This document shows, piece after piece, positions 14,501 through 27,703 of a stretch of 64,000 nt of DNA; within the stretch, counting starts at the first letter, position 1, and the number at the start of each line of letters is the position of its first letter. Under the pieces are notes generated by a model, which was given only the letters and a program-made list of their open reading frames with translations, had not been told where the DNA came from and searched no databases. Made by a program: the position numbers and the translations under genes. The DNA is from Sipunculus nudus (lineage: Eukaryota; Annelida; Sipuncula; Golfingiida; Sipunculidae), in contig CM049319.1 in the NCBI GenBank assembly GCA_026874595.1, positions 383,501 to 447,500 on the forward strand. Direction: 5' to 3'.

Positions 14501-17500
14501 ATTTCGCCTATAATCAAACTCAGGTGAGAAAATCAATTTTAAAGAAGTTCTGGTGAGTTAGGTTAAAATCCATTAAAGCCTTGATAAGTTATCGGATGGA
14601 CGGAGGGACTTTAGGTATACCATAATATGTCCAGTCTTCGACGGGTGTATAAAAAATAAAATAAATCATTCAAGTGTGACCCAAACCTAATCAACTCTGG
14701 AAACCCTGAAGATGCACCTGCTATTCTAATAAGAAGTAGATCAAATAAGAAGTAGATCCCAGTAAAATTTTCATAGTAATAAAGTTACGTACATATGGAA
14801 TGTAAAAATTTTGTATAAAAAATCCAAAAATCATTCAAGTGTGACCAAACCCTTATCAGCTCGGGACACCTATAAGATGCACCTCCTACTTAAATTTGAA
14901 GTACACCAGAGTAAAACCTTTTGAGATATCGCCTTGCATGAAATTGTTTAAGGATGGACAGACGGCATGACTTTTGGACCGACGGAGGCTGAGGCGGGGG
15001 ATAAGGAAACATATTATCCAGGTACAACATTAGGAAGCGATACTAGCAAGTTTCTAACCATACATGACATGTTGCTTAGGATCAAGGTCACAGGGAGAAG
15101 CCAGTTTTCAAAGTCCTTCTGATTGGCTGTTAGGTCCCTAAAATAAAGTGCCATCTAGTGACTAAAACTGAAAAAATATGGCTCCCAGCGGGGCTTGTTG
15201 CTAGCTGTAATTTTTTTTTGTTTTAACTTATTAGAGATGGTTCACACACCCAGGTTAAGACACAGGTTGTCCACATCTTAATTAAATTTGATATCAGATT
15301 TCATTTAATTGAGTGTTCACAAGTCAGGATCAAGGTAAATCTATCTGAACTGGAGGAGTCCCCTAATTTGGAATCTTGTCAGAACATTGTGGCAAATTTG
15401 TAAAAAAAAAACCTGCATCACATGGAGATGACATATGAATACCCAATGTAGATTAAAAAGAGGATAGGTCAAGAAATTAAGGAACAATTCCATCTCCCAG
15501 GCATCCATCTAGCATTCTAAGCATGTCCAGGGGGCATCAAGTTTTTTTAGAGAACCTGTGAGCTAATGCGAATGTGTGGCGTTGTCCGGCATCTGGTGTC
15601 TGTACGTTAACCCATTCTATCTCAAAAAGGACAGGTGCTAGCATCACAAAATTTTATGCCCAAAATTAGCCGTCTGAAAAAACTCTATCAGAATTTGCTT
15701 ATTTTTTGGCTAACTGCATTTTCTTGGATTTTATAGAGAAAAAGCTAAAAAAATCTTCTCCTCCAAAACGGTCCAGCTAAATTGTTTAATATTTCACAGA
15801 AATAATCTCTTATACCATCTCTTTCAAGTTTGTTCTAATGGTTCCAGTTCGGTGATATTTGGCCAAGTTACAGGAAGTTTAACTTAGTTATCTGTCAAAA
15901 ATAGCATACTAAAATTTCATTCTCAGAAACAGCTGGAGTTTTCATCACCAAAATTTATGCCAATATTAGTCACATGAGTCATATCTGAAATTGAGGTATT
16001 GATGGCGCCACCTGCAGCGGCCTTTTCTGTATGGGGGTCATTAGTGCCTGTATCAGTGCCTGTATCATACTGATCAGGGCTACAAAGAACTTCTTCTCTT
16101 AAACCATATGGCCAAATTGTTTAATATCACACAGAAATGATCCTAGGGTAGTGCTTTATGAAGTTTTTTTCCAATGTTCTCTGTTTAGTGACTTTTGGCT
16201 GAGTTATGGGAAGCTGTAAATTTAGTCATACACCATAACATAACCATACACCATAACAGCCAATTTTAGCTCAGTGGCTACAAAGATCTTCATCTCAAAA
16301 ACCACTGGGCCAAATTCTTAAACTCACACATTAATTATTCTCAGATGTTGATAATTCAAGTTTGTTCAAATGGTTTTGGTTCAGTGCTTTCTGGCTGATT
16401 TACGGGAAGCTGAACTTAGCCAGTTTGCTGTATCTTCCTATATGAATGATAAACCTGCAAAAAATTTTTTGACTGACGCCACAGAAGCCAATTTGTTTAA
16501 TATCTACAAGAATAATCCCCACAATAATTCTTAAAATAATTGTCTTTTATGGTTCCACAGAATGATTTTTGGCTGAATTATGGAGATTTGAGTCATTTTA
16601 CCATATAGGTTAGCTGTGTGAAGCAGTTACATCTAGCCTGGCACCAGTTTATCAGCATCTATAACATCATGCCACTAGATTTAAGGTTAAATAGCTTGGC
16701 AGACTGCCAACTATTTCAGATTTTGCAACAGGCCAAAGGTCAGCCTGGATCTATTTATAGCTTTGGCAGACTGGCAACTGTATCAGATTAGGTAACAGAT
16801 CAAATGTTCACTCAGTGCAGAAGCTGCATTCTATTTATAGCCTTGGCAGACTGCCCACTGTATCAAATTTAAAGCCAAAGGTCAGCCTGGATCTGTTTTT
16901 AGCTTTGGCAAACTGCCAACTGTCAGATTATGCAACAGGTTGAGAGTTCACTCAGTGCAGCAAGGTACAGGTCAAAAGTTCACTCAGTCTAGCAAAGTGC
17001 AGGTCAACAGTTCACTCAGTGCAGTAGCTTGAGCAAGCAATTCGTCACAGTTCACTTGGGGCAACTGCCTTTCTCACCTAAGCCTGGTCAGCCCAGTGCA
17101 TCAAACTCCAGAAGTTTGATGTATTGGCCTGATATTTTGACCTGACTATGCGTCTTTGATGGCTTTCTCGTTCAAATGACAGGTGTCACCATATACAATG
17201 ACTTTTCCACAGTGTATGTGCCTGCTTTTTTCTCCTGAGGAATTTGATATATCAACCTGAAATTGGGCAATTTATACATATCATAAATCTTTGTCATATA
17301 CACGACTGGTGGTGCCACATATAAAAATTTTTGCAAAGTGTATGTCCCTGCTTATTTCTCAGGAGGGGATATCAGCCTGAAATTGGGCATATGTATACAT
17401 CTCTGATACCTTGGTCATATACAAGATATGTAGGCCTACTTGAAAAGTAATGGCCCAGCATTGAAGCATTATACCTAGTGTATAAACCATTGCACAGGTT

Positions 17501-17639
17501 CGCATTAGGCCTAGGTCCTGTTTAATGACAAACTGTGAAGAATTGCCATCTTTCAAAAGTTGTAGCAAGTACCCTCATCTCAGTTACAAGCATTTATTTT
17601 AAGTTAGGAAAAAATTTTCTAATCTCAGAGAGTAACTGG
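11521..17639. other. Intron with diverged dispersed repeats, no gene
   Basis: No coding region is supported. Several diverged repeat remnants can be seen: an AAGTGACC...ATCATGGTGC element start at 11604; a segment 14580-15010 with GGATGGACGGAGGGACTT and GGATGGACAGACGGCATG phrases; a series of imperfect units between 15600 and 16600 marked by TTTGGC(T/C)(G/A)A(G/A)TTA near 15857, 16193, 16385 and 16567; TTCACTCAGTGCAG units between 16800 and 17020; and a roughly 140-bp doublet at about 17200-17410 marked by CCTGAAATTGGGCA. These look like old mobile-element debris. Confidence 0.55.
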
Positions 17640-20600
17640 CAGAGCAACTTCTAACACTACTATCACACCTACCTGGCCTGCCCTCAACATGACTACTTCT
17701 ACTTCCATATTCACACCTACCTGGCCTGCCCTCAACATGACTACTTCTACTTCCATAATCACACCTACCTGGCCTGCCCTCAACATGACTACTTCTACTT
17801 CCATAATCACACCTACCTGGCCTGTCCTCAACATGGCCACTTCTACCTGGACACCTACCTGGCCTGTCCTCAACATGACTACTTCTACTTCCATGAACAC
17901 ACCTACCTGGCCTGTCCTTAACATGGATACTTCTACCTGGACACCTACCTAGCCTGTCCTTAACATGGTTACTTCTACCTGGACACCTATTTAGCCTGTC
18001 CTTAACATGGTTACTTCTACTTCCATAATCACACCTATCTGGTCTGTCCTCAACATGACTACTTCTACTTCCATGAACACACCTACATGGCCTGTCCTTA
18101 ACATGACCACTTCACACCTACCTGGCCTGTCCTTAACATGGTTACTTCTACCTGGACACCTACCTGGCCTGTCCTTAACATGGTTACTTCTACTTCCATA
18201 ATCACACCTATCTGGCCTGTCCTCAACATGACTACTTCTACTTCCATGATCACACCTACATGGCCTGTCCTTAACATGACCACTTCTACCTGGACACCTA
18301 CCTAGCCTGTCCTTAACATGGTTACTTCTACCTGGACACCTACCTGGCCTGTCCTTAACATGGCTACTTCTACCTGGACACCTACCTGGCCTGTCCTTAA
18401 CATGGCTACTTCTACCTGGACACCTACCTAGCCTGTCCTTAACATGGATACTTCTACCTGGACACCTACCTAGCCTGTCCTTAACATGGTTACTTCTACC
18501 TGGACACCTTCCTAGCCTGTCCTTAACATGGATACTTCTACCTGGACACCTACCTAGCCTTTCCTTAACATGGCTACTTCTACTTCCATAATCACACCTA
18601 TCTGGCCTGTCCTTAACATGGTTACTTCTACCTGGACACCTACCTAGCTCGTCCTTAACATGGCTACTTCTACATCCATAATCACACCTACCTAGCCTGT
18701 CCTTAACATGGTTACTTCTACCTGGACACCTACCTAGCCTGTCCTTAACATGGATACTTCTACCTGGACACCTACCTGGCCTGTCCTTAACATGGTTACT
18801 TCTACTTCCATAATCACACCTATCTGGCCTGTCCTCAACATGACTACTTCTACTTCCATGAACACATCTACCTGGCCTGTCCTTAACATGGCCACTTCTA
18901 CCTGGACACCTACCTAGCCTGTCCTTAACATGGTTACTTCTACCTGGACACCTACCTGGCCTGTCCTTAACATGGTTACTTCTACTTCCATAATCACACC
19001 TATCTGGCCTGTCCTCAACATGACTACTTCTACTTCCATGATCACACCTACATGGCCTGTCCTTAACATGACCACTTCTACCTGGACACCTACCTAGCCT
19101 GTCCTTAACATGGTTACTTCTACTTCCATAATCACACCTATCTGGCCTGTCCTCAACATGACTACTTCTACTTCCATGAACACACCTACCTGGCCTGTCC
19201 TTAACATGGCCACTTCTACCTGGACACCTACCTAGCCTGTCCTTAACATGGTTACTTCTACCTGGACACCTACCTGGCCTGTCCTTAACATGGTTACTTC
19301 TACTTCCATAATCACACCTATCTGGCCTGTCCTAAACATGACTACTTCTACTTCCATGAACACACCTACCTGGCCTGTCCTTAACATGGCCACTTCTACC
19401 TGGACACCTACCTAGCCTGTCCTTAACATGGTTACTTCTACTTCCATAATCACACCTATCTGGCCTGTCCTCAACATGACTACTTCTACTTTAATGAACA
19501 CACCTACCTGGCCTGTCCTTAACATGGCCACTTCTACCTGGACACCTACCTAGCCTGTCCTTAACATGGTTACTTCTACTTCCATAATCACACCTACCTG
19601 GCCTGTCCTTAACATGGTTACTTCTACCTGGACACCTACCTAGCCTGTCCTTAACATGGTTACTTCTACCTGGACACCTACCTGGCCTGTCCTTAACATG
19701 GTTACTTCTACTTCCATAATCACACCTATCTGGCCTGTCCTCAACATGACTACTTCTACTTCCATGAACACACCTACCTGGCCTGTCCTTAACATGGCCA
19801 CTTCTACCTCCATAATCACACCTACCTAGTCTGTTCTCAACATGGCCACATCTACCTCCACAATCACACCTACCTGGCCTGTCCTCAACATGGCCATTTC
19901 ATCCTTCACAATCACACCTACCTGGCCTGTCCTTAACATGGCCACTTCTACCTCCACAATCACACCTACCTGGCCTGTTCTCAACATGTCCACTTCTACC
20001 TCCACAATCACACCTACCTGGCCTGTCCTCAACATGGCCACTTCTACCTCCACAATCACACCTACCTGGCCTGTCCTTAACATGGCCACTTCTACCTCCA
20101 CAATCACAACTACCTGGCCTGTTCTCAACATGGCCACTTCTACCTCCACAATCACACCTACCTGGCCTGTCCTTAACATGGCCACTTCATCCTCCACAAT
20201 CACACCTACCTAGTCTGTTCTCAACATGGCCACATCTACCTCCACAATCACACCTACCTGGCCTGTCCTTAACATGGCCACTTCTACCTCCACAATCACA
20301 CCTACCTGGCCTGTCCTTAACATGGCCACTTCTACCTTCAATAATCACACTTATCTGGCCTGTCCTCAACATGACTACTTCTACTTCCATGACCACACCT
20401 ACCTGGCCTGTCCTCAACATGGCCACTTCTATCTCCTTAATCACACCTAACTGGCCTGTCCTTAACATGGCCACTTCTATCTCCTTAATCACACCTAACT
20501 GGCCTGTCCTTAACATGGCCACTTCTATCTCCTTAATCACACCTACCTGGCCTGTCCTTAACATGGCCACTTCTACCTTCAATAATCACACCTAACTGGC

Positions 20601-23600
20601 CTGTCCTTAACATGGCCACTTCTACCTTCAATAATCACACCTATCTGGCCTGTCCTCAACATGACTACTTCTACTTCCATAAACACACCTACCTGGCCTG
20701 TCCTTAACATGGCCACTTCTACCTGGACACCTACCTAGCCTGTCCTTAACATGGTTACTTCTACCTGGACACCTACCTGGCCTGTCCTTAACATGGTTAC
20801 TTCTACTTCCATAATCACACCTATCTGGCCTGTCCTCAACATGACTACTTCTACTTCCATGAACACACCTACCTGGCCTGTCCTTAACATGGCCACTTCT
20901 ACCTGGACACCTACCTAGCCTGTCCTTAACATGGTTACTTCTACCTGGACACCTACCTGGCCTGTCCTTAACATGGTTACTTCTACTTCCATTATCACAC
21001 CTATCTGGCCTGTCCTCAACATGACTACTTCTACTTCCATAATCACACCTACCTGGCCTGTCCTTAACATGAATACTTCTACCTCCACAATAACACCTAC
21101 CTAGTCTGTTCTAAACATGGCCACATCTACCTCCACAATCACACCTACCTGGCCTGTCCTTAACATGGCCACTTCTACCTCCACAATCACACCTACCTGG
21201 CCTGTCCTTAACATGGCCACTTCTACCTCCAAAATCACACCTACCTGGCCTGTCCTTAACATGGCCACTTCTACCTCCACAATCACACCTACCTGGCCTG
21301 TCCTTAACATGGCCACTTCTACCTCCACAATCACACCTACCTGGCCTGTCCTTAACATGGCCATTTCTACCTCCACAATCACACCTACCGGGCCTGTCCT
21401 TAACATGGCCACTTCTACCTCCACAATCACACCTACCTGGCCTGTCCTTAACATGGCCACTTCTACCTCCACAATCACACCTACCTGGCCTGTCCTTAAC
21501 ATGGCCACTTCTACCTCCACAATCACACCTACCTGGCCTGTCCTTAACATGGCCACTTCTACCTCCACAATCACACCTACCTGGCCTGTCCTTAACATGG
21601 CCACTTCTACCTCCACAATCACACCTACCTGGCCTGTCCTTAACATGGCCACATCTAACTCCACAATCACACCTACCTGGCCTGTCCTTAACATAGCCAC
21701 TTCTACCTCCACAATCACACCTACCTGGCCTGTCCTTAACATGGCCACTTCTACCTCCATGATCACACCTACCTGGTCTGTCCTTAACATGGCCACTTCT
21801 ATCTCCTTAATCACACCTAACTGGCCTGTCCTTAACATGGCCACTTCTACCTCCACAATCACACCTACCTGGCCTGTCCTTAACATGGCCACTTCTACCT
21901 CCACAATCACACCTACTTGGCCTGTCCTTAACATGGCCACTTCTACCTCCACAATCACACCTACCTGGCCTGTCCTTAACATGGCCACATCTACCTCCAC
22001 AATCACACCTACCTGGCCTGTCCTTAACATAGCCACTTCTACCTCCACAATCACACCTACCTGGCCTGTCCTTAACATGGCCACTTCTACCTCCATAATC
22101 ACACCTACCTGGCCTGTCCTTAACATGGCCACTTCTACCTCCATGATCACACCTACCTGGTCTGTCCTTAACATGGCCACTTCTATCTCCTTAATCACAC
22201 CTACCTGGCCTGTCCTTAACATGGCCACTTCTACCTCCACAATCACACCTACCTGGCCTGTCCTTAACATGGCCACTTCTACCTCCACAATCACACCTAC
22301 CTGGCCTGTCCTTAACATGGCCACTTCTATCTCCTTAATCACACCTAACTGGCCTGTCCTTAACATGGCCACTTCTACCTCCACAATCACACCTACCTGG
22401 CCTGTCCTTAACATGGCCACTTCTACCTCCACAATCACACCTACCTGGCCTGTCCTTAACATGGCCACTTCTACCTTCACAATCACACCTACCTGGCCTG
22501 TCCTTAACATGGTTACTTCTACTTCCATAATCACACCTACCTGGCCTGTCCTCAACATGACTACTTCTACCTCCATAATCGCACCTGCCTGGCCTGTTCT
22601 CAACATGGCCACTTCTACCTGGACACCTACCTGGCCTGTCCTTAACATGGCCACTTCTACCTCCACAATCACACCTACCTGGCCTGTCCTTAACATGGCC
22701 ACTTCTACCTCCACAATCACACCTACCTGGCCTGTCCTTAACATGGCCACTTCTACCTCCATAATCACACCTACCTGGCCTGTCCTTAACATGGCCACTT
22801 CTACCTCCAGAATCACACCTACCTGGCCTGTCCTTAACATGGCCACTTCTACCTCCACAATCACACCTACCTGGCCTGTCCTTAACATGGCCACTTCTAC
22901 CTCCACAATCACACCTACCTGGCCTGTCCTTAACATGGCCACTTCTACCTCCACAATCACACCTACCTGGCCTGTCCTTAACATGGCCACTTCTACCTCC
23001 ACAATCACACCTACCTGGCCTGTCCTTAACATGGCCACTTCTACCTCCACGATCACACCTACCTGGCCTGTCCTTAACATGGCCACTTCTACCTCCACAA
23101 TCACACCTACCTGGCCTGTCCTTAACATGGCCACTTCTACCTCCACAATCACACCTACCTGGCCTGTCCTTAACATGGCCACTTCTACCTCCATAATCAC
23201 ACCTACCTGGCCTGTCCTTAACATGGCCACTTCTACCTCCAGAATCACACCTACCTGGCCTGTCCTTAACATGGCCACTTCTACCTCCACAATCACACCT
23301 ACCTGGCCTGTCCTTAACATGGCCACTTCTACCTCCACAATCACACCTACCTGGCCTGTCCTTAACATGGCCACTTCTACCTCCACAATCACACCTACCT
23401 GGCCTGTCCTTAACATGGCCACTTCTACCTCCACAATCACACCTACCTGGCCTGTCCTTAACATGGCCACTTCTACCTCCACGATCACACCTACCTGGCC
23501 TGTCCTTAACATGGCCACTTCTACCTCCACAATCACACCTACCTGGCCTGTCCTTAACATGGCCACTTCTACCTCCACAATCACACCTACCTGGCCTGTC

Positions 23601-24640
23601 CTTAACATGGCCACTTCTACCTCCACAATCACACCTACCTGGCCTGTCCTTAACATGGCCACATCTACCTCCATAATCACACCTACCTGGCCTCTCCTTA
23701 ACATGGCCACTTCTACCTTCACAATCACACCTACCTGGCCTGTCCTTAACATGGCCACTTCTACCTCCACAATCACACCTACCTGGCCTGTCCTTAACAT
23801 GGCCACTTCTACCTCCATATTCACACCTACCTGGCCTGTCCTTAACATGGCCACTTCTACCTCCACAATCACACCTACCTGGCCTGTCCTTAACATGGCC
23901 ACTTCTACCTCCACAATCACACCTACCTGGCCTCTCCTTAACATGGCCACTTCTACCTCCATAATCACACCTACCTGGCCTCTCCTTAACATGGCCACTT
24001 CTACCTCAACAATCACACCTACCTGGCCTGTCCTTAACATGGCCACTTCTACCTCCATATTCACACCTACCTGGCCTGTCCTTAACATGGCCACTTCTAC
24101 CTCCATAATCACACCTACCTGGCCTGTCCTTAACATGGCCACTTCTACCTCCACAATCACACCTACCTGGCCTGTCCTTAACATGGCCACTTCTACCTCC
24201 ACAATCACACCTACCTGGCCTGTCCTTAACATGGCCACTTCTACCTCCACAATCACACCTACCTGGCCTGTCCTTAACATGGCCACTTCTACCTCCACGA
24301 TCACACCTACCTGGCCTGTCCTTAACATGGCCACTTCTACCTCCATAATCACACCTACCTGGCCTCTCCTTAACATGGCCACTTCTACCTCCATAATCAC
24401 ACCTACCTGGCCTCTCCTTAACATGGCCACTTCTACCTCAACAATCACACCTACCTGGCCTGTCCTTAACATGGCCACTTCTACCTCCATAATCACACCT
24501 ACCTCGCCTATCCTTAACATGGCCACTTCTACCTCCATAATCACACCTACCTGGCCTGTCCTTAACATGACCACTTCTACCTCCATAATCACACCTACCT
24601 GGCCTGTCCTCAACATGGCCACTTCAACCTCCAGCTCCCC
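17640..24640 (-). repeat. 48-bp minisatellite spanning the donor of exon 24599-24695
   Basis: Roughly 150 tandem units occupy 7 kb. In gene orientation the 48-bp unit starts with donor GTAGGTGTGATTATGG, continues AGGTAGAAGTGGCCATG and ends TTAAGGACAGGCCAG, just before the next GTAGGT. The part from GGAGGT to GCCAG matches the last 34 bases of the exon with about two changes. A 42-bp variant (ACCTGGACACC on the plus strand) is common between 17800 and 19700. Units in 21101-24599 keep the exon frame open and encode EVEVAMLRTGQVGVIM repeats. Many 42-bp units carry GGCTAG instead of GGCCAG, which puts a stop in that frame. The matching plus-strand open frame is a by-product of the repeat. Confidence 0.97.
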
Positions 24641-24695
24641 GATTCTCTTCCTGAGCTTCTTTATCAGGACTCTATCGTCTATCTCTTCATTCTTC
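24599..24695 (-). CDS. KIF6: KIF6-like exon, neck region; seed of the 48-bp array
   Basis: This 97-nt exon encodes KNEEIDDRVLIKKLRKRIGE and then LEVEVAMLRTGQ, the charged neck that follows the kinesin-9 motor. The acceptor is TTTGTAG|GAAGAA. The exon-proximal donor is GGCCAG|GTAGGT, in phase 0. The last 34 exon bases plus this donor are repeated with few changes in every unit of the 48-bp array that follows, and the exon frame remains open for about 3.5 kb into that array. The exon end is therefore ambiguous by multiples of 48 nt. The nearest donor is chosen because the next exon (5735) continues the KIF6-like sequence directly from it. Confidence 0.88.
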
Positions 24696-24799
24696 CTACA
24701 AAGAAACATCATAACCAGGCTAATGCTGGAGGCTGATATCACCTAGATAGCATACAAAATTAACAGGTTGGACTATCTTACAATGTGTACAGGAACATC

Positions 24800-26330
24800 T
24801 TAAACTAGAATACAGGTAGTTGATAAAGCGACTACGTGTATCCACCAAAATAAGAGTGGAACGGGTGAAGTGAGGCATGGACTGAGTGGCAAGGGGAAAT
24901 AGAGTGAGGTGTGTTGCATATTAGAATGGATGTCTGCAGCCGAAATGTGTATTTAGGTTGCACCACCTACCACAAAATCCAGAAAGCAGTCAAAGTTGTA
25001 TACATATGCAAAATTTGAGGCAGATAAACCACTACATGTATATGAGTGATTTTATCCCACAGCAAACAAAAAAAAGGACTTGAGCAATAATGGTGACAGG
25101 TGGAGCCATCAATTTTGTGTATGATTAAGAGCTATGTGAGATCTATACACGTGCAAAATTTCAGGGGGATAATGTCCAACCAGTCCTGAGATAAAAGCCT
25201 GAATGTCTGCAGCATTAACATAAATGTAGGTGGCGCCACCTGCCAAAAAGTCGAGATATCCAAGATGTATAAACATGCAAAATTTTAGGTGGATAAGTCA
25301 AACCACTACTGAGATATGAGTGATTTTATCCCACGGCAGACAAACAGACGGACGCTGTGCAAAAATGGTTGCAGGTGGCCCCTCCAGTTTGTGTATGATA
25401 AAGAGCTATGTGAGATCTATACACATGGAAAATTTTGGCCCAATTGGTCAAACGGTTCCTGAGATATGAGCTTGGATGTCTGCAGCTTAAACTGGAATGT
25501 AAGTGGCGCCACCTGTCATAAAATCAAGAAAGCTGTCCAGGATGTATAAACCTGCAAAATTTTAGGCAGATATGTCAAACCTCCCATGGCAGACTAAAAG
25601 ACAGACGCTGTGCAAAAATGGTTTCAGGTGGCCCCCTCCAGTTTTGTGTATGATAAAGAGCTATGAGAGATCTATACACATGCAAAATTTTGGCCCAATC
25701 GGTCAAACGGTTCCCGAGATATAAGCTTTGATGTCTGCAGCATAAACTAGAATGTAGGTGGCACCACCTGTCATCAAATCAAGAAAGCTGTCCTGGATGT
25801 ATAATTCTGCAAAATTTTAGGCAGATATGTCAAACCACTGGCAAAATATGAGTGATTTTATCCCATGGCAGACAAACAGACAGACGCTGTGCAAAATGGT
25901 TGCAGGTGACGCCACCAGTTTTGCGAACGATAAAGCGCTATGTGAGATCTATACACATGCAAATTTCAGGAAGATACTTCAAACCAGTCCAGAGATATAA
26001 GCATGGAAGTCTGCAGCGTGAACGTGAATGTAGGTGGCGCCACCTGTCATAAAATCAAGAAAGCTATCCAGGATGTATACGCATGTAGAATTTCAGGTGA
26101 ATTAGAATTTGGAGGCTGGGCAGAGAGGAAAGGTCAGAGGTCAACGCCAATTGGTTAGGCACCAGTTCACATGTGACCTGATAATTGGTGTAAGTTTTGG
26201 AAAAAATCAGTCCAGTAGTCTCAGAGGAGGTCTCCGGAAACGAACGTGGCGGCGGTGGAGGCGGAACCAGGTCAGGCAGAACATAGTATCCTCAAAACTT
26301 CGTTTTGGCGGATACAATAAAATTTCTCAG
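24800..26330. mobile_element. Dispersed repeat element with internal 280-bp units (copy A)
   Basis: The left end is marked by CTAGAATACAGGTAGTTGAT and the phrase GTGGAACGGGTGAAGTG. The right end is marked by AGAGAGGAAAGGTCAGAGGT and TCTCCGGAAACGAACG. Between them are tandem units of about 280 bp, each made of two related halves containing GGTGGCGCCACC or a close variant and the phrases GACGCTGTGCAAA and GATGTCTGCAGC. The same left and right ends bound the copies at 53640, 56806 and 63314, all in the same orientation. No protein is encoded, so the element is non-autonomous. Its class is unknown. Confidence 0.65.
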
Positions 26331-26813
26331 GGACTGTAAAAAGGCTAATTTGAAAGGGTCTGGGATTATTGGTTGAGCATTAATGTTTTGGAAAGTAAAA
26401 CAATAAAGAGTTTAGCAGAAACATCTTAACCAAATCAGAGGGTGCCAAGTAGAACGTATCAACGTTCTGTTTTCAGGCTGTGTCAGTAAGAAGCACTTAA
26501 ACCACATATTAAAGAAAGGGCTTGACTTCCACATTCATACTAAGTAATTTTATAAAGTTTGATGAATTCTCAATGGTGAAGAAACCCTGTTTCAGGTGCA
26601 CTTTTACTTAAAAATAAAGATATAAGAATGCTACTAGATTTATATCACAGAAAAATACAAGATACACAGAATTTGCCTTATCTAAGAATTAAACCAAGAG
26701 ATTTTTGTATATTAGATATATCCTAACTACTCTTCTCCATCTTTAAATTTTGGTAATATCAAGGTTACACGGTCCTACATGTAAGTGGAACTTGATCATG
26801 ACATGTCTCATAC

Positions 26814-26931
26814 CTGACTTTATTGGTGATACAGGCCACTCGCTGAGAAAAACGACACGTGGAGACAGTCTCTCCAACATTCTCCTCCTCCGTACTGATG
26901 GTGGCAATCATTGCTGTCTGGCAATTACCAC
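26814..26931 (-). CDS. KIF6: KIF6-like exon, end of the motor core
   Basis: This 118-nt exon completes Gly-Gly-Asn (the DSLGGN motif) and encodes GNCQTAMIATISTEEENVGE, followed by the final motor helix TVSTCRFSQRVACITNKV. The acceptor is ATGATACAG|GTGGTAA and the donor is AAGTCAG|GTATGAG. The phase matches both neighbours. A 75-bp tandem array ends about 770 bp upstream of the acceptor in gene orientation, but it does not include the junction, unlike the arrays at five other exons. Confidence 0.94.
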
Positions 26932-27102
26932 CTGTATCATAAAAACAAATATCAAACATATATCTTGCATATCAAATAAATTATGTTTCATGTTCAGAAT
27001 TGCAGATTCATCTGCTCTGAGTGTTATGTTTTAAAATTTATATTTTTCCTGAGGGCATTTTTTACCAATATACAATCACCCTAACTCTTAGAACATATTA
27101 AG

Positions 27103-27703
27103 ATTTAACAAAATATCCCATCATTCTATGCTGTTAATTGTACAGATCCATAGTACTTAGTTCCATTACTGTCGCTGATTTAACAAAATATCCCATCATT
27201 CTATGCTGTTAATTGTACAGATCCGTAGTACTTAGTTCCATTACTGTCACCGATTTAACAAAATATCCCATCATTCTATGCTGTTAATTGTACAGATCCG
27301 TAGTACTTAGTTCCATTACTGTCGCTGATTTAACAAAATATCCCATCATTCTATGCTGTTAATTGTACAGATCCTTAGTACTTAGTTCCATTACTGTCAC
27401 TGATTTAACAAAATATCCCATCATTCTATGCTGTTAATTATACAGATCCGTAGTACTTAGTTCCATTACTGTCGCTGATTTAACAAAATATCCCATCATT
27501 CTATGCTGTTAATTGTACAGATCCTTAGTACTTAGTTCCATTACTGTGGCTGATTTAACAAATTACCCCATCATTCTATGCTGTTAATTGTACAGATCCG
27601 TAGTACTTAGTTCCATTACTGTCGCTGATTTAACAAAATATCCCATCATTCTATGCTGTTAATTGTACAGATCCGTAGTACTTAGTTCCATTACTGTCGC
27701 TAT
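27103..27703. repeat. 75-bp minisatellite, 8 copies
   Basis: Eight near-identical 75-bp units start at about 27106, 27181, 27256, 27331, 27406, 27481, 27556 and 27631. Each contains TCCCATCATTCTATGCTG, AATTGTACAGATCCGTAG and ACTTAGTTCCATTACTGTC. The array lies upstream of exon 26931-26814 in gene orientation but does not overlap its acceptor, and I see no exon-derived bases in the unit. Confidence 0.95.

Noticed and set aside
17625-20582. Several separate minus- and plus-strand frames in the far part of the 48-bp array
   Set aside because: They are fragments of the same repeat separated by TAG stops in the 42-bp variant units; none begins at an exon.
21117-24746. 1209-codon plus-strand open frame of Thr/Pro-rich repeats
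   Set aside because: It is the complement of the 48-bp array. A homogenised repeat whose length is a multiple of three stays open on both strands. The minus-strand frame is connected to a real exon; the plus-strand one has no promoter, exon or domain support.
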